Part shown: one piece after another, positions 36,150 through 48,157 of the stretch
Layout: every line of letters begins with the position of its first letter
Position numbering within the stretch: the first letter of the stretch is position 1
NCBI GenBank assembly: GCA_902702965.1
Contig: CACRXP010000303.1
Location: forward strand, 341,656-405,655
DNA: 64,000 nucleotides
Direction of reading: 5' to 3'
From: Spirometra erinaceieuropaei
Lineage: Eukaryota > Platyhelminthes > Cestoda > Diphyllobothriidea > Diphyllobothriidae
Translations under genes and position numbers: made by a program
Notes under the pieces: model-generated
The model's database searches: none
The model's input: the letters and a program-made list of their open reading frames with translations, nothing else
What the model was told of the DNA's origin: nothing

Positions 36150-36327
36150 TTTCGGCAGATTTTGACCCAGCTGTGAAAAACGGCACCTCGGTGGGATCCG
36201 AATCAACGGCAGCAAGAGAAGGCATCAGTACAACCAATGCCCTAGTCACCTGTACTACGAGGCCCCACCGGGAAACGTAAGTTTAATCGCATTTGGGTCA
36301 AGTTATCTGCCTAGCCTACTGCAACGT
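36150..36327 (-). repeat. tRNA-derived repeat, copy 1 (left arm of inverted pair)
   Basis: It is the reverse complement of 36440-36640 with about 80% identity. Reading the minus strand, GGCCTCGTAGTACAGGTGAC (A-box region), TCTCTTGCTGCCGTT and GATTCGGATCCCACCGAGG (B-box region) follow tRNA order. Confidence 0.65.
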
Positions 36328-36439
36328 ATGAAACCCATCAAAGTACGTGAGCCTGGTAGTCATCTAGTGGATCCTAGATGGATTACTAAGGAAATCCTAC
36401 TTGGGCAGTCAGCGTACTGTATCAGATTCGGGAATTCTA

Positions 36440-36640
36440 TAAGTTGCAGTAGACTGGGCAGGTGACTTAACCCAAATGTGATTAAAGTCACGTCTCACGG
36501 TGGGGCCTCGTAGTCCAGGTGACTAGAGCGCTGGCTGTACTGAAGGCTTCCCCTTGCCGTCGTGGGTTCGAATACCACCGAGGCGCCGAGTTTTTCACAG
36601 TCGGAGCAAAATGAACATCGGCAGTTATGGGTTGCATTTG
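36440..36640 (+). repeat. tRNA-derived repeat, copy 2 (right arm)
   Basis: 36502-36587 resembles a type II tRNA (Ser/Leu class): GGGGCCTCGTAGTCCAGGTG, GACTAGAGCGCTGG, a long variable region, GGGTTCGAATACC, and closing GAGGCGCC that can pair with the start. Flanking sequence shared with copy 1 on both sides points to a SINE rather than a lone tRNA. Confidence 0.6.
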
Positions 36641-37920
36641 TGGATGATTGCGCCTAGCATAGGTTAGGCAGAAGCTTGACGCCACGTAGCCATGCAGCCA
36701 ATGCCGTCCCCAATCGTGTTGATCTTGCTGACCATCGGAACGTTGTGCATGTGTGGTGGGAGTGCGGTAAATGTCGTGGAACTCTGCCTCAGTATAAAGT
36801 AGTTCATGCGCATGTTACCATTGCGTCTTTCGGGACAGACGGACGTGAAGTGAATCAAATGGTATCATGTAGGTTATCACAATCGAAGAAGGTACAATTC
36901 TGCGATAAAAGAACGACTTTCTTCGCCGGCTTTTACTTCGAATAGGCACTGTCAAATCTAAATTCCACCTGTAATAAAATAGGCTGACTGAATGGAATTT
37001 ATTTTGCTATTATGATTGTTAATAGAATCAGCGAATACTGGGCGTGTTGAAATCCCCAAAATGGCCGCGGGAAATTGAAATATTTGCCAGCTAAGCCATA
37101 ACAACTGACTGCGTCCAGGAAACTACTGCATTCTCCCCACCAGGGGCTTATTTAAGGCTACTGAGAGCCCTCGTAAAGACGACAAATTAAACAGAATTTA
37201 TTCGTTTAACTAGTAAGGCCTTCTTTGCCGCGTTCCTTCTGGATACTAATTATGACGCTTTTCTAGGACGCATGTACAATACCTCTGAAAACACATTACT
37301 ACAACAAAAACAGTAGAAGCACGCGGCGAAAATGGTCACGGTAAAAAATACTAAAATGTGGAATAGGAGAGGTGGACTTAAAGAATGGTCATTTCATCCA
37401 TTAATTAGAGATGAAAAAACTCATTGAAGTTAGTCCTGGAAACTTACTCTGACAAGTTCTTGAAGCGAGGCGGGGATTACAGAGAAGTCAGGTAAAGAAT
37501 CGGTCTCACGAAGGCGTTCCCATACGGACGGATCCATTGGTCCACCGGCCTATAAGGAAAAGAAGTTCACAGTAAAGTCAGGGTTTTGATACCTTTTGGT
37601 CTTTAATGATAGCTGGCTGAAAAGTCGGTTGGGATGGGGCTAGTGCAAAGGATTGGGGTGATTAGAAAAACAACGGCGTCTTAAGTGATTCAACAAAGCC
37701 ACTAGCAGAACCTGGACAATGGGCCCCTGTCTCCCACCTAACACGACGCTTGGTTGTCTGTAAAAATATTGCTCACATCCCACAAGACGAGACTGAGTAC
37801 CAAGGGATTTTCTTAATTAAACCGTCAGTTGTGCATAGATTTGAACAGAGTAGTGTTACTGAACGGCAAAACTTGATAGTGAAGTAGTTATGTTGCCCAA
37901 CGTTGACAAATTAAAGGAAA
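36641..37920. other. Intergenic, AT-rich, nothing recognised
   Basis: No feature supported up to the assembly gap. Confidence 0.4.
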
Positions 37921-38186
37921 NNNNNNNNNNNNNNNNNNNNNNNNNNNNNNNNNNNNNNNNNNNNNNNNNNNNNNNNNNNNNNNNNNNNNNNNNNNNNNNN
38001 NNNNNNNNNNNNNNNNNNNNNNNNNNNNNNNNNNNNNNNNNNNNNNNNNNNNNNNNNNNNNNNNNNNNNNNNNNNNNNNNNNNNNNNNNNNNNNNNNNNN
38101 NNNNNNNNNNNNNNNNNNNNNNNNNNNNNNNNNNNNNNNNNNNNNNNNNNNNNNNNNNNNNNNNNNNNNNNNNNNNNNNNNNNNNN
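37921..38186. other. Assembly gap (266 N)
   Basis: A run of 266 undetermined bases. Open frames that appear to cross it are artefacts. Confidence 1.
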
Positions 38187-38822
38187 TCTTTTGGAACGCT
38201 TGGAGTGCATTCCTAAGGAGTGTCTACGCAAAAAAACGAACCAAGGACCGGCCGACAGTAACTTACGCTATGGGCGCAAATTTAAAACAGTTACACGTTT
38301 CTAATTGGTTGAAAATGTTTTCAATATTTTTGCGTCGTTTCAAGAAACGCGAACTGATGAGCCCTGAGTGATATGATGTAATTCTGTTGAAATTTTACAG
38401 TCCGAAAGACGGGCATTGCTATGGATGATTCGACAGCAACTTTGATGTTACTGGTCTTAGGGACTGTGGAGGCACGGACGTGGTCTAAACCAGCTAAAGG
38501 CTAGCAAGGTAATAACAGCGAATCCCGGACCTAAGCACCGAAATTTCGCACAGGTTGAGTAACTCCTGCGAATATTTAGAATAACTTTAAAAAATTTTGT
38601 ACGCTTGGGGGCTTATATAAAATACAGAAATGGTAGGGATGGATTCCAGGTAGCATCCAGAGGAAAACTCGATGTCCTAAATCGTCAACAAAGCAAGAAA
38701 GCAAAATGAAATATGTAAGCGGTATATGCAAGGTGCTGCAAACGTGCCGATAAATACTTCTACGGGCCACAGCACGAGGACAACCGTGTACCCTTGCTAA
38801 ACTTATGGAAAAGCTACCCATA

Positions 38823-38901
38823 GGAAAAACGCACTTTTATAATGCGCAGTTTACTTTATTGCAATAAAGTAAACTGCGCATTATAAACGTGCGTTTTTTC
38901 C
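38823..38901. repeat. Near-perfect loopless hairpin, 39-bp arms
   Basis: 38823-38861 and 38862-38901 are reverse complements with about one mismatch and one indel and no spacer: GCGCAGTTTACTTTATTG meets CAATAAAGTAAACTGCGC at the centre. It could be a small MITE or an inverted-duplication artefact 640 bp from the gap. Confidence 0.9.
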
Positions 38902-40599
38902 CAGTGCGTATTCCAGCTTTCGAACTCTCGAAGTAGCGCTTCTTGACTCGCAAAGCTTTTCACTTCCTATTAATTATATTCAGGGAATGACTACTGTTCA
39001 TACACTTTGCCTTGACACAGGTAGCGAAACGGAAAGTACGCGTCAACAAAATAGGGCTGAAATTAGAGTTTTTTTAGTGATTATGACAGCGCACTTCTAG
39101 TTGCGCTGCTTATCAGAATAGATGTGATACTAAAGAATGAACCGTGTTGCTTTTTAGTGACAGATGGATGAGTTGAAGTATGGGTAACAACCAGGGGCTG
39201 GTTTGTCGTTCACCTACCTTGACTTCCCTTCAAATTAGAAAAGTTTCTTAACTTTTGCTCCTAAAGACGCTGTAACTATTCCTTTCATCTCCCACACCCC
39301 AAAGCTCGATTTCACAGTTTAGACGATTGTTTTGTTTATTTCGTTTGCACATATACATTTGTTACCTCTTGTAGGCCTGACCATATTTACGCTGGTTGCA
39401 ATTACGTTGGGAAACGGGCCAATTTCCAAGCCTCTTTTATTGTACAGAGACGTGATTAGGCGGGCACTATCATTAGCAGCCTGTGACCGTGGGTCGTGGA
39501 CTAGAAGTTTTCGAGTTTATCATCCCTGGAAGGCCATAAATCAAGCGGAAGATCGTTTGGAGGACGATTTCAGTGTTCTGAAAGCTTTACAAACTGAACG
39601 AGTCATGGTCAGCACATTTTCGACCAGTGTTCGACTCGTATTCGTAGGCAATTCGGTGATTGTGATTGTCATGCCTCTGAAATTATTTCCGGATATGAAA
39701 AGTTTCGTTCGCATGCACTCGTAACAGACCCAATAAAAGAACAGGCGGACAAAAAATAATATCTACTCGAAAAATAATGATCCGTTCCACTTATGCAAAG
39801 CATTTTCTACCTCCTTCGACAAAAACTTACCTGAAATACTTAACTCGCTCTGACCTGGACGCCACGAACCACCAATCAGTAGTCTTGAAGAACACAGTGA
39901 GCTGCAGTATTCGATCATAAATCAGTTAGGCAATGAAACTTGCCGTGATCGATACTGGGATTGGATGGAGGCATTGCTGTCTTCACATAAATAGTAGCAT
40001 TGCTCATTAAGCGTAACAAAGTCAAACCCACAGAACACGGTTCAAAGCATTTGGAAAAAAAATTAGTGAGCCAGACCACAAAGTCTCAAGAAAGCGCTAG
40101 ATAGTAATAGGCTGTATCTGCACAACAGTGACAATGTGTGTCTGTACACTACTGCCACCAGGTCAAACTCCATGTTTTAAGAAGACAGAAGGCACCAGAA
40201 TGAAGGGTTTAATGTATACAGAACCCGGAGTTGTCCTCTCATGCAGCGGTGGCCAACTAGCGAAACCAGGGCTGGTGTTGACTGCGTCCAGTCACGCCTT
40301 AGAGTCTCTGGGACAGTGGTGGCATCCGCTTTTATAGGCTCGTGGGCCAAGGTCAAGTGGTGTCTAGTCAGTATGTGGTGTATTCACCGAGCGCTGGTGT
40401 CCCGGTGGCTTAGTTTGTGGTTGCAGGTGGGAGGTGCTTTCAAGTGGCCTCATGAGCAGTTGCCGTTGTGTGAACGCAGGTATGTTCGAGCTGTCAGTCG
40501 AGTGACTTCAGGTCAGCGCGTCTGGATCGGCTCACAGCAAAAGGGTGAATGACCATGAATCAGTGAGGCCTTGAACAATGACGTCATACCGGTCACGAT
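38902..40599. other. Intergenic; one unrecognised 130-codon open frame
   Basis: An open frame on the + strand, 39332-39724, starts with a hydrophobic stretch (about residues 5-25) but has no recognisable domain, no clear splice context and neighbouring AT-rich DNA. I do not call it a gene. A GC-richer block at 40230-40550 is unassigned. Confidence 0.3.
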
Positions 40600-41335
40600 G
40601 GCTGCGCGCTTCAAGGCTTGCGCCTTTGGACTCCCTGTTTTTCGCACAAAAATCGAAGAATTGAAAACAATGCAAAAATTGATAGTGCCAATCGGAGGCA
40701 TACTTAGTTTTCATTATTACATTCTCTTTAAGGGCAATATAGTCACGTAGTGGATCGTAGTTGCAGCGTTTGCCCGTCAAGTCGACGTCTGAATACCTCC
40801 ACAGATGAGGCACTACAATCGTATAAATGTGCTTATTCATAATGCATTATACAGTTTGTGGAAAAATACTGTCACAGGTATGGCCTTCCTTGGACACGCA
40901 TAGCTTGAAGGGTGCCAGCGGAGATTGTTTGTAGTGGCAAAACTGAAGAAGTCACCAGACTGGAGGGCACAGTCCAGGCCACGCACGATACGAAACGTCT
41001 GTATCGAGTTCCAGAGCAACTGCTTATAACTCAGAGGATAGAGATTGCGGTCATTTAGACGTTTCTAATATGGCGGTGCCCCTTGACCACTTACTAATTT
41101 TGTGGCCCTTCTCTGTGCTCTTTCGTGCAAGTTATAACCCTTCTGCGTCCAGGATCTTCAAGCTCGGATTGTGTATTAAAGATGCCGCCTTGCAAACATA
41201 CCAGGGAATTTGGAGAAGCTGTCTTCATCAAAAACTCTGAACATCTGCTTAACGGCGTACAGAACTGTAGTTGCGGTCTTAGCCGCTTTACAATGACAGT
41301 GACTACGTATTAATTCATTGTTGCCTACCGCTTGC
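40600..41335 (-). pseudogene. LINE family B, degenerate 3' part
   Basis: On the minus strand, FRIVRGLDCAL and FFSFATTNNLRWHP match FRIVRGLDCALRCDDFFQLA..HLRGHP of the copy at 42115-43315. The 3' UTR reaches the GGCGCAAGCC hairpin at about 40612. It lies immediately upstream of, and outside, the family A element. Confidence 0.75.
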
Positions 41336-41369
41336 CTTTTCAAAAAAGACAAGCGCCGTTCAGACTTTC

Positions 41370-41950
41370 ATGAACTACGACTGCGTAGATAGCGACTTAA
41401 TAAATAACTATATGAGATCCTTGGATTGGTGTGGCTTCCTCACTTGTAGCGATGTAACCATTCTTCGTGATGTCATGTCCAATGTTTCCAAGAACATTCT
41501 AGAGTTTGTGCCGCGTAGATATCTCAAGCCTAATTCTTCAGATTCCCTTGTTCCTCATTTTCTTCAGAACAGACTAAAAAAGTTGAGGCGACAACTGCGT
41601 CACCTATCCACTAGTTCCTTATCTGTTCATCTTAGAATCACAGAGATATTTGAGAGGGCCTCCAGGATGCGCCTAGCGCGCGACAGGCAAAGAGAATCAA
41701 TTGCTCTCAGTGGTTCGAACCCTGACAAATCCGTCGCTAACATCTTCCGTCATCGGTCCTCCTCTAAGCCTGGTCATGAACTTCAACCCATGCTAAATGA
41801 TAACAAAGTCTTCCTCACCGATGACACTGACAAGGCGGAGTTGTTTAGTGCTTTCTTTGCAAAACACCTTGCTACCGAGTCCGATCCGGTCCCTTTCTTT
41901 CGATCACTTTCAGATAGGACACTGAGTACAATTGATGTCTCCTCACATCT
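41370..41950 (+). pseudogene. LINE A: linker upstream of RT
   Basis: Open frame with MRSLDWCGF and ILEFVPRRYL, the typical 'NW..F...D' region between the endonuclease and RT of CR1/jockey LINEs, then FLTDDTDKAELFSAFFAKHL just before the RT. The frame is cut by the family B tail at about 41951. Confidence 0.75.
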
Positions 41951-43315
41951 CAGTCAGTCAGTCAGTCAGTCAGTCAGTGTATTTGAGGGAAATAGGCTTA
42001 CGCCTTTGAACTCCCTATTTGTACATAAAAAATCGATGAACAAGCAAAAATGTGAAGAAATTACAGCATTAAGTGAATGCATACATTGATCCACATATGT
42101 CACTAGTCACATGATTAAAAAGTCACATAGTCCGCTTGTTGCTGCAGCATATATCTGTCAAGGCGACATTTAAATGTCTCCACAGATTGAGACATAACAA
42201 CCGTCTCGGGCAGGTTATTCCACGGTTCCACAACACGGTTGGAGAAAAAATATTTTCTCACATTCACTCTACCCTGTGGCACACGTAGCTTGAAGGGATG
42301 TCCCCGGAGGTGAGTTGTAGTGGCGAGTTGGAAGAAGTCATCGCACCGAAGGGCACAATCCAAGCCGCGCACGATACGGAAATTTTGTATCATGTCTCCG
42401 AGCAACTGCCTATAACTCAGAGGATAGACATTAAGGTTAGTTAAGCGGATCTCGTATGGCAGTGCACTTTGACCTCTTACTAATTTTGTGGCTCGCCTCT
42501 GCACCCTTTCGAGCAGATCGTAATCCTGGTGCGTCCACGGTCTCCAGGCCTGAATTGCATATTCGAGATTGGGCCTTATAAAAGTGCCGAAGACTTTGGT
42601 GAAGCAGTCTTCATCGAAAACTACGAATGTCCGCTTGATGGCATATAGCATTGAGGTTGCGGCCTTGGCCGCCTTACAGCATTGTGTAGAAGGCTTTAGG
42701 CTGTCGGCAACCCAAACTCCGAGATCTGTCTGAGTTTCTGCTTCTCGGAGTGGCATTCCGTTCAGATGGTATTGCCGCGTACTAGGGCTCTGATTTCCGA
42801 GGCGCAGAATGGTGCATTTGTTCAAATTGAAGTACAAGATCCATCTGCGGGATCACTTGTCCAATCTACAAAGATTTTCTTGGAAGTTGGTCTCATCGGC
42901 GGCATTCTGGATGACTTTCCAGATTTTTATGTCATCCGCAAACATGGCACAATCACAGTCCAACCCATCTACGCAATCATTGATGAACAAGAGAGAGTTG
43001 GTCCGACAACAGAGCCTTGTGGGACCCAAATCTGTATGAATGTTTACCTTGATTGCTGTTGTTCTACGCAGACAATTTGGGAGCGGCCGACAAGGAAATT
43101 TTCGATCCATTTGAGAAGTTTGCCACCGATGCCCATAATTCTCAACTTGTGTAGGAGACGCTGGTGCGGAACACGGTCAAACGCCTTCCGAAAATCAATA
43201 TAGGCAACATGCACGGTGTGTTTTGCGTCCAGTGCTCGTGTCCAACTTTGCATTGTGTATAGCAAGTTCGTAACACATGATCTTCCCCTACGGAAACCAT
43301 ATTGTGTATTGGACA
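41951..43315 (-). mobile_element. LINE family B (CR1 type), 5' truncated, nested in LINE A
   Basis: Minus-strand RT: NTQYGFRRGRSCVTNLL, VAYIDFRKAFDRVPH and CAMFADDIKIW (catalytic), then the uninterrupted C-terminal 240 codons (42837-42115) with DLGVWVADSLKPS and LERVQRRATKLVRG. One frame break separates these blocks. The 3' UTR ends in the GGCGTAAGCC hairpin and a (ACTG)7 tail (plus-strand CAGT, 41951-41978), which marks the insertion point in family A. Confidence 0.85.
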
Positions 43316-44891
43316 TTATCTCATTAAGAAGCACATAAGTCGTTTGAAATACTCACACTGCTCAGGAACGGACGGGATTCCGAATTCTATTATTAAACAA
43401 GCGTCCGACTTTCCCATATTGCTCAGTCATCTATTCTCGGTTTATATTTCAAAAGGATTCTTTTCTGAAACATGGAAAACGTCAATTATCATTCCCGTTT
43501 TCAAGTCAGGATCTCGGTCCGATGTTAATAACTATCGGGGCGTGCACAAAACGCCGTCTCTAGCAAAACTTCTTGAAAGGCTTATTTTCAATGAAATTCA
43601 TGACTTCTGTCTAGCTAATCGGCTTATGAGCTCTAGCCAGCATGGATATTTACCTGAACGATCCTGCGAAACATGCCACTTGGCTTTTCTTAATCTAATC
43701 ACTTCTCTTCGTAATGAGCGGCAGTCAGTGGTAGTTATTTACTTTGATCTTAGCAAAGCCTTTGACAAGGTGCCCCATAGACGTCTTTTAGTAAAATTGG
43801 AAGCTCTCGGCATCCGGCCGCCTCTACTTGACTTCATCAGGTCCTATCTCTCCAACCGATATCAGAAAGTCATGGTCGGTAATAGCTACTCGACACCCCA
43901 CTCGATCACGAGTGGCGTACTTCAAGGCACGGTTCTGGGTCCGCTACTCTTCCTTCTGTACATCAATGATATTTCGACTGAACTCGGAAATTCGCAAACT
44001 TTTACTTATGCCGATGACCTCAAGTGTGTTTACTCATACTCTAAGGACACCGCAAATGTTTGTGTTGAAAAAATTAATGCCGATTTACTACGCTTAAGCA
44101 GATGGGGTTCGACATGGCAGATGGAGTTTTCATCATCCAAGTGTAGTTTCATGTCTTTTGGTCCTACCAAACTTCCTGGTCCCATAATTTTTCAGAATAA
44201 TCCACTCTCAGAATGCCTTACCATAAAGGACCTAGGTCTAAGTTATACAAATAAACTTGCTTTATCACCTCATGCAGATAGAATCTCTGCCAAAGCCGCG
44301 CAGATATGTGGATTCATATCGCATAATTTTTTCCTTCCGGAAATGAAGCTAAGACTTTATCAAATGTTTGTTCTTCCAGTCCTCGAATATTGCTGTCCTT
44401 TCTTCGGTTTAATGAACGCCTGCGACCATAATAAAATCGAAAATGTTCAGAGGGTTTTCACCCGTAAACTGTTCTCTCAAGCTTCGTCCAGTATTTCTTA
44501 TACTCAGAGATGTCAGCTGGCGAACATGAAGTTTTTGTGGGTTAGAAGACTCGAAGCTGGCCTTTGCTTCCTTTTTCGCATCAACTCTAGCTCCAGTCCT
44601 CCGCCCATTGACACTCTCACTCCGAGAGATCGGTCTTATGCCACGCGTAACTCCCCCATGGTGATTCCGCCGCCTCTTTGTACTACATCTAAGCGCTCCC
44701 TCTTCTTTGCTTCCAAATATGCCTTCCTTTGGAATAATCTTCCGCCTGAAATTAGATTATCGCCTAAGTTACTGGTATTCAAGTCGAAATTACGCAACCA
44801 TCTTACACCGGAAAGCATAAAGGCACTGTTAACGGTCTCATTCCTGTACACTCAGATTCTTGACTTCGAGAAGGGTCCTCCTGGGATTTAG
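43316..44891 (+). pseudogene. LINE A: reverse transcriptase
   Basis: One long open frame over the RT. GTDGIPNSIIK, NNYRGV, QHGYLPERSC, VIYFDLSKAFDKVPHRRLL (first catalytic Asp), SGVLQGTVLGPLLFLLYIND and the catalytic FTYADDLKC follow in order, then thumb and C-terminal FLWNNLPPEIR. Apart from the family B insertion this RT is free of stops, so the host copy is fairly young. The separation from its N-terminal part makes it non-functional. Confidence 0.88.
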
Positions 44892-45639
44892 TGGTAGATT
44901 AAGTGGTAACTCTTAATTATATCATTAGAAACCCCTGTTTTTAATTTGGTTTCTAAATCCACTGCTATCACTCCCCCCCCCATAGCGACAATTTTCGCGG
45001 TTTTTGATGTCATCTCCCGCATTCCGACCTCATGCGGTCTGTCGACGCTCCCGGCGGAACCCTCAGTATTCACTGTCTACTAGTAGTTCGGTCGTACCTC
45101 CCTTCCCCACTGCTCGGCTGAGCTCGAAGCTTGCTGTGGCCGATTGCATCTGGGTTCCTCTCGTCTGGCCTCTTTGACGCGGCGTACCAATCCGTCCCAG
45201 ACGATCTCAATTGTGAATCCCGTATACAATGCCATATGCAAACCAGTCCTGTCTGACCCACATTCGTACCCATCAAGGCTGACATTTATTGCTATCCTGA
45301 TGATGACCGACAACATTCCGTTATATACCGCCACCTACAGGCCAGTCCTGCTCGCTTTTTTCTGTTATTATTTTTAAAGAGGGGTTTTTTTTCTCCTGAA
45401 AAATTAATCCAATCATTTTTATCTTTTTTTAAGGAGTTTTTTTTTTCACCCCTCAATCATCATGTTTCTCAATGGACTTCTAATTCAGAAACTATGAATT
45501 GCATTTTGTAAAGATTCGGCCTACCTCGTCTAAAACTCGCATGTAAATTTATTTTAACTTGCTTTGATGGGACCCTGACGGGTCTTTAATAAAAATTATC
45601 TTTCTATCTAATAGTGGGCTGACGACCTTGGAATATTCG

Positions 45640-46855
45640 TCATCCAAAAGCCGAGATCTTTCTGCATTTTGGCATCTCAAAGTGGTTTTGTAAATCGAAA
45701 CCAAAAAAACGAACGAAGTCGTTACAGCAGCCCTCCGACTTCATCAAAATACAGGTGAACAAAATAAAAACAGGCGCAAACAAAACTATACGTTACATTT
45801 CCCTGAGTTCGACAAATGTGGGACCTACAGAGTCCGTCTGCACAAAAATAGGCCAGCGTTCGAGATATTTAAAAAATCGGCAAACATCAATCTTATAGAA
45901 TCCCTCGTACCTCGCAATAGCGTAAGCTGCGCGCCCCAGGAACGTCCACCGGGTCATGATGCAACAGGTCATGTGAGGCAGCGTTCATTGCAGATTTGTG
46001 CAAATTAACAACATACCTGGATGCCATACATCTAATAGCAGACTATCATGGAACGAGTCGAGCAAAGGAAGCGTCAGAAGAAATGGCTCTGGTTGAAAGA
46101 TCCAAAATGACATTTGAGTATCAACAGTCAGACTCACCATTTGAGAACATTATGAACGCAGCAATAAAGACAGTATCAAAGTATGAGTTTTAACCTACCA
46201 CCAGTGAAGGGGAGCAGGACGAAGACACAGGTTTTTGTTCTGAAAGGTTACTGTGCCTGGTATTCCAGAGCCCCTGAGGCTCCTTGGAAAACCCCAAAAG
46301 AGAGGGTGGAACACAGCCGTTTAGCACTCCAGAATTTGCTGAACGACACTCCAGAACTCAATGACGTCGTTGGAATTCAGAAGATCCTCCGTTTGGAGCC
46401 TCCAGTTAGAAATAAAGCACAGGAAAAGCAGCCAAGGCCTTGGAAGTCGTCATGTGGAGCAGGTGACAGACAGATCTAGTCTCGACTCGAAAGTCTAAGC
46501 CAAGAAACAAGCAGCATGGAGTGTCTTTTCAGCCAGATCACATTTCTATCGTTCAAATAAAAGGAGGACACCGGTAAGTGAAATGGAGAGGGGTCAAAAA
46601 GAGGTAGAGACAAGCCTAAAAATATTTGAAAAGGAAATCATAAAAAACGGAGCGCATATTTCTGTCGAACCGTCTAGTGAAACTGGCGGCAACGACACCG
46701 GTCATCAGGCCCACAAACCTGTGGTAGATTTGAATCCAGACAGCGGACAAAATACGTCATGCAAAATATACTGCAAACCCTGGCAGATTCCAGAACCAAC
46801 AAACTACTTCCAGAGATCGAGAATGCAGGAAAATATGACAATGGTGTGCACTAAC
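45640..46855 (+). pseudogene. CR1-type LINE (family C-like), ORF1 region, split by LINE D
   Basis: Open pieces at 45996-46190, 46183-46479 and 46583-46840 show a CR1 ORF1-like order: ..IKTVSKYE, a RILRLEPP..RPWK-like RNA-binding segment, and a K/R/E-rich helix. The frame breaks several times. MTMVCTN at the end is the usual first strand of the endonuclease and resumes at 50073 as NVESLLNKMEEVEL, so family D sits exactly between. Confidence 0.65.
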
Positions 46856-46884
46856 TGGATGGTTACATCCGAACCATTTGCTCC

Positions 46885-48065
46885 GTGGGCAGCCCAGAAC
46901 TGGACGATGTAGCCCACCTCCCTCAAAAACTAACAGCCTTTCCCTTCAAACTTTTTGTTTTAAATGCCAGATCCTTGCTTAATAAGATGCCTTTGCTTCA
47001 GACTCTGGTGTTCGTCCATTGTCCAGATTTTGTTTTAGTAACTGAGACGTGGGCATCAACCTCAGTAGCTGACTCCAAACTCTCGCTTCTAGGCTATAAT
47101 TGTATCCGAAATGATCGCAAAGATAGCCGTGGTGGGGGCAGCTGCGTCTACGTTAAGCAAACACTTACATTTTTGCCATTGGACCTTCCGCATTTTTCCG
47201 CAGTGGGAGGCAGCTGCTGGCTCCAGGTTGCACTAAAATATAAGTTCTCCTTACTCGTGGGCTGCGTCTATCGTCATCCCAACGTCAACGACAACTTTGA
47301 TCGTTAACTCTCACAGGCCTTTCATGCTGCAGCTTTAAGTATCAATTTGTTGCGGGTGACTTTAATCTTCCCGAAGTCCGCTGGTCTCCGCCTTCAGGCC
47401 CAAGAAGGTTCGAAGACTTTATTGAGGCTGTAGATTTTGGGATGTGGAATCAGGTTGTCGATTTTCAAAACCGAGGCTCAAGCATACTTGACCTAATTTT
47501 CTGTAGAGGCTGCATGCCATCGTCGGTGTCATCCCTAGGTCCACTCAGGGGCTCAGGCCATGATATAGTTGTTTCAACGTTGGAATTCGAGGCTGACAAA
47601 ACGTCGTCCCCAAAGTATAGCTTTTTCTGCAATTTCCGAGCAACTCGCTCAACCGAATTATTAACACACCTAATTTCCTATGACTGGACTGATTCCTTCC
47701 TTAGTTCGGATGTAAATGTTTGCACTGCAAATCTGTACGAAATTTTGGATCCGCTTATTTCTCGTTTTGTCCCCCGTAAGAAAATTATGAATGTTGGGGA
47801 TGAGGTTTTCTTACCCTTACCCTTTCGTCGCAGATTGCGCAGACTTTATCGTCGTTTCCATCTTCAGAACGATGTTTCTGTCCTGCCCTTGACTCCTGAT
47901 ATTTTTGACCGAGCTAAGAGATTGTCTGAAGAAAAGCAGCTAGCCGAAGAGGTCCAGTTTACCGAAAACCATTCGTTAAATGTCTCGAAACTTTTCTCTA
48001 GAAAATACGAACTCACAGAAAGGCGCAGCATCCCATCCTCTGAGACGCTCTCGGAAATCCCATAG
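46885..48065 (+). pseudogene. LINE D: endonuclease and linker
   Basis: APE-type nicking endonuclease that opens the target. Frame 1 (46885-47307) gives NARSLLNKM, LVTETWAS and GCVYRHPN; after a shift, GDFNLPEVRW, SSILDLIFCRG and GSGHDIVVS complete the fold; then SYDWTDSFLS, the linker. A second shift near 48060 leads to the RT. Confidence 0.8.
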
Positions 48066-48157
48066 TTGATGTCCAGTTAACCGCTGATAGCTCCAATGAT
48101 TTCCTGTCCAAAACGTTTATTGAAGACTCGACCACTCCGCTTCCGACCATCCAGTCA

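Larger units (their letters stand above)
41337..45612 (+). mobile_element. LINE family A (CR1/jockey type), 5' truncated, interrupted by family B
   Basis: The copy comprises 41337-41950 (linker between endonuclease and RT), a family B insertion (41951-43315), RT to the stop (43316-44891) and a 3' UTR of about 720 bp ending GACCCTGACGGGTCTT-TAATAAAA. The endonuclease is missing. Confidence 0.85.

Noticed and set aside
35990..36280. 96-codon open frame ending ALVTCTTRPHRET, echoed on the minus strand at 36488-36685
   Set aside because: The similarity comes from the inverted tRNA-derived repeats, not from two related proteins.
37890..38231. Open frames across the N run on both strands
   Set aside because: They consist almost wholly of undetermined bases.
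38356..38412. CTGATGAG followed 40 bases on by CCGAAAGAC, a possible hammerhead ribozyme
   Set aside because: The intervening sequence does not form a stem II and no stem III partner is visible.
39332..39724. 130-codon open frame with a hydrophobic N-terminus
   Set aside because: No recognisable domain, no splice or promoter context and no repeat partner; the length is within chance for this much DNA.
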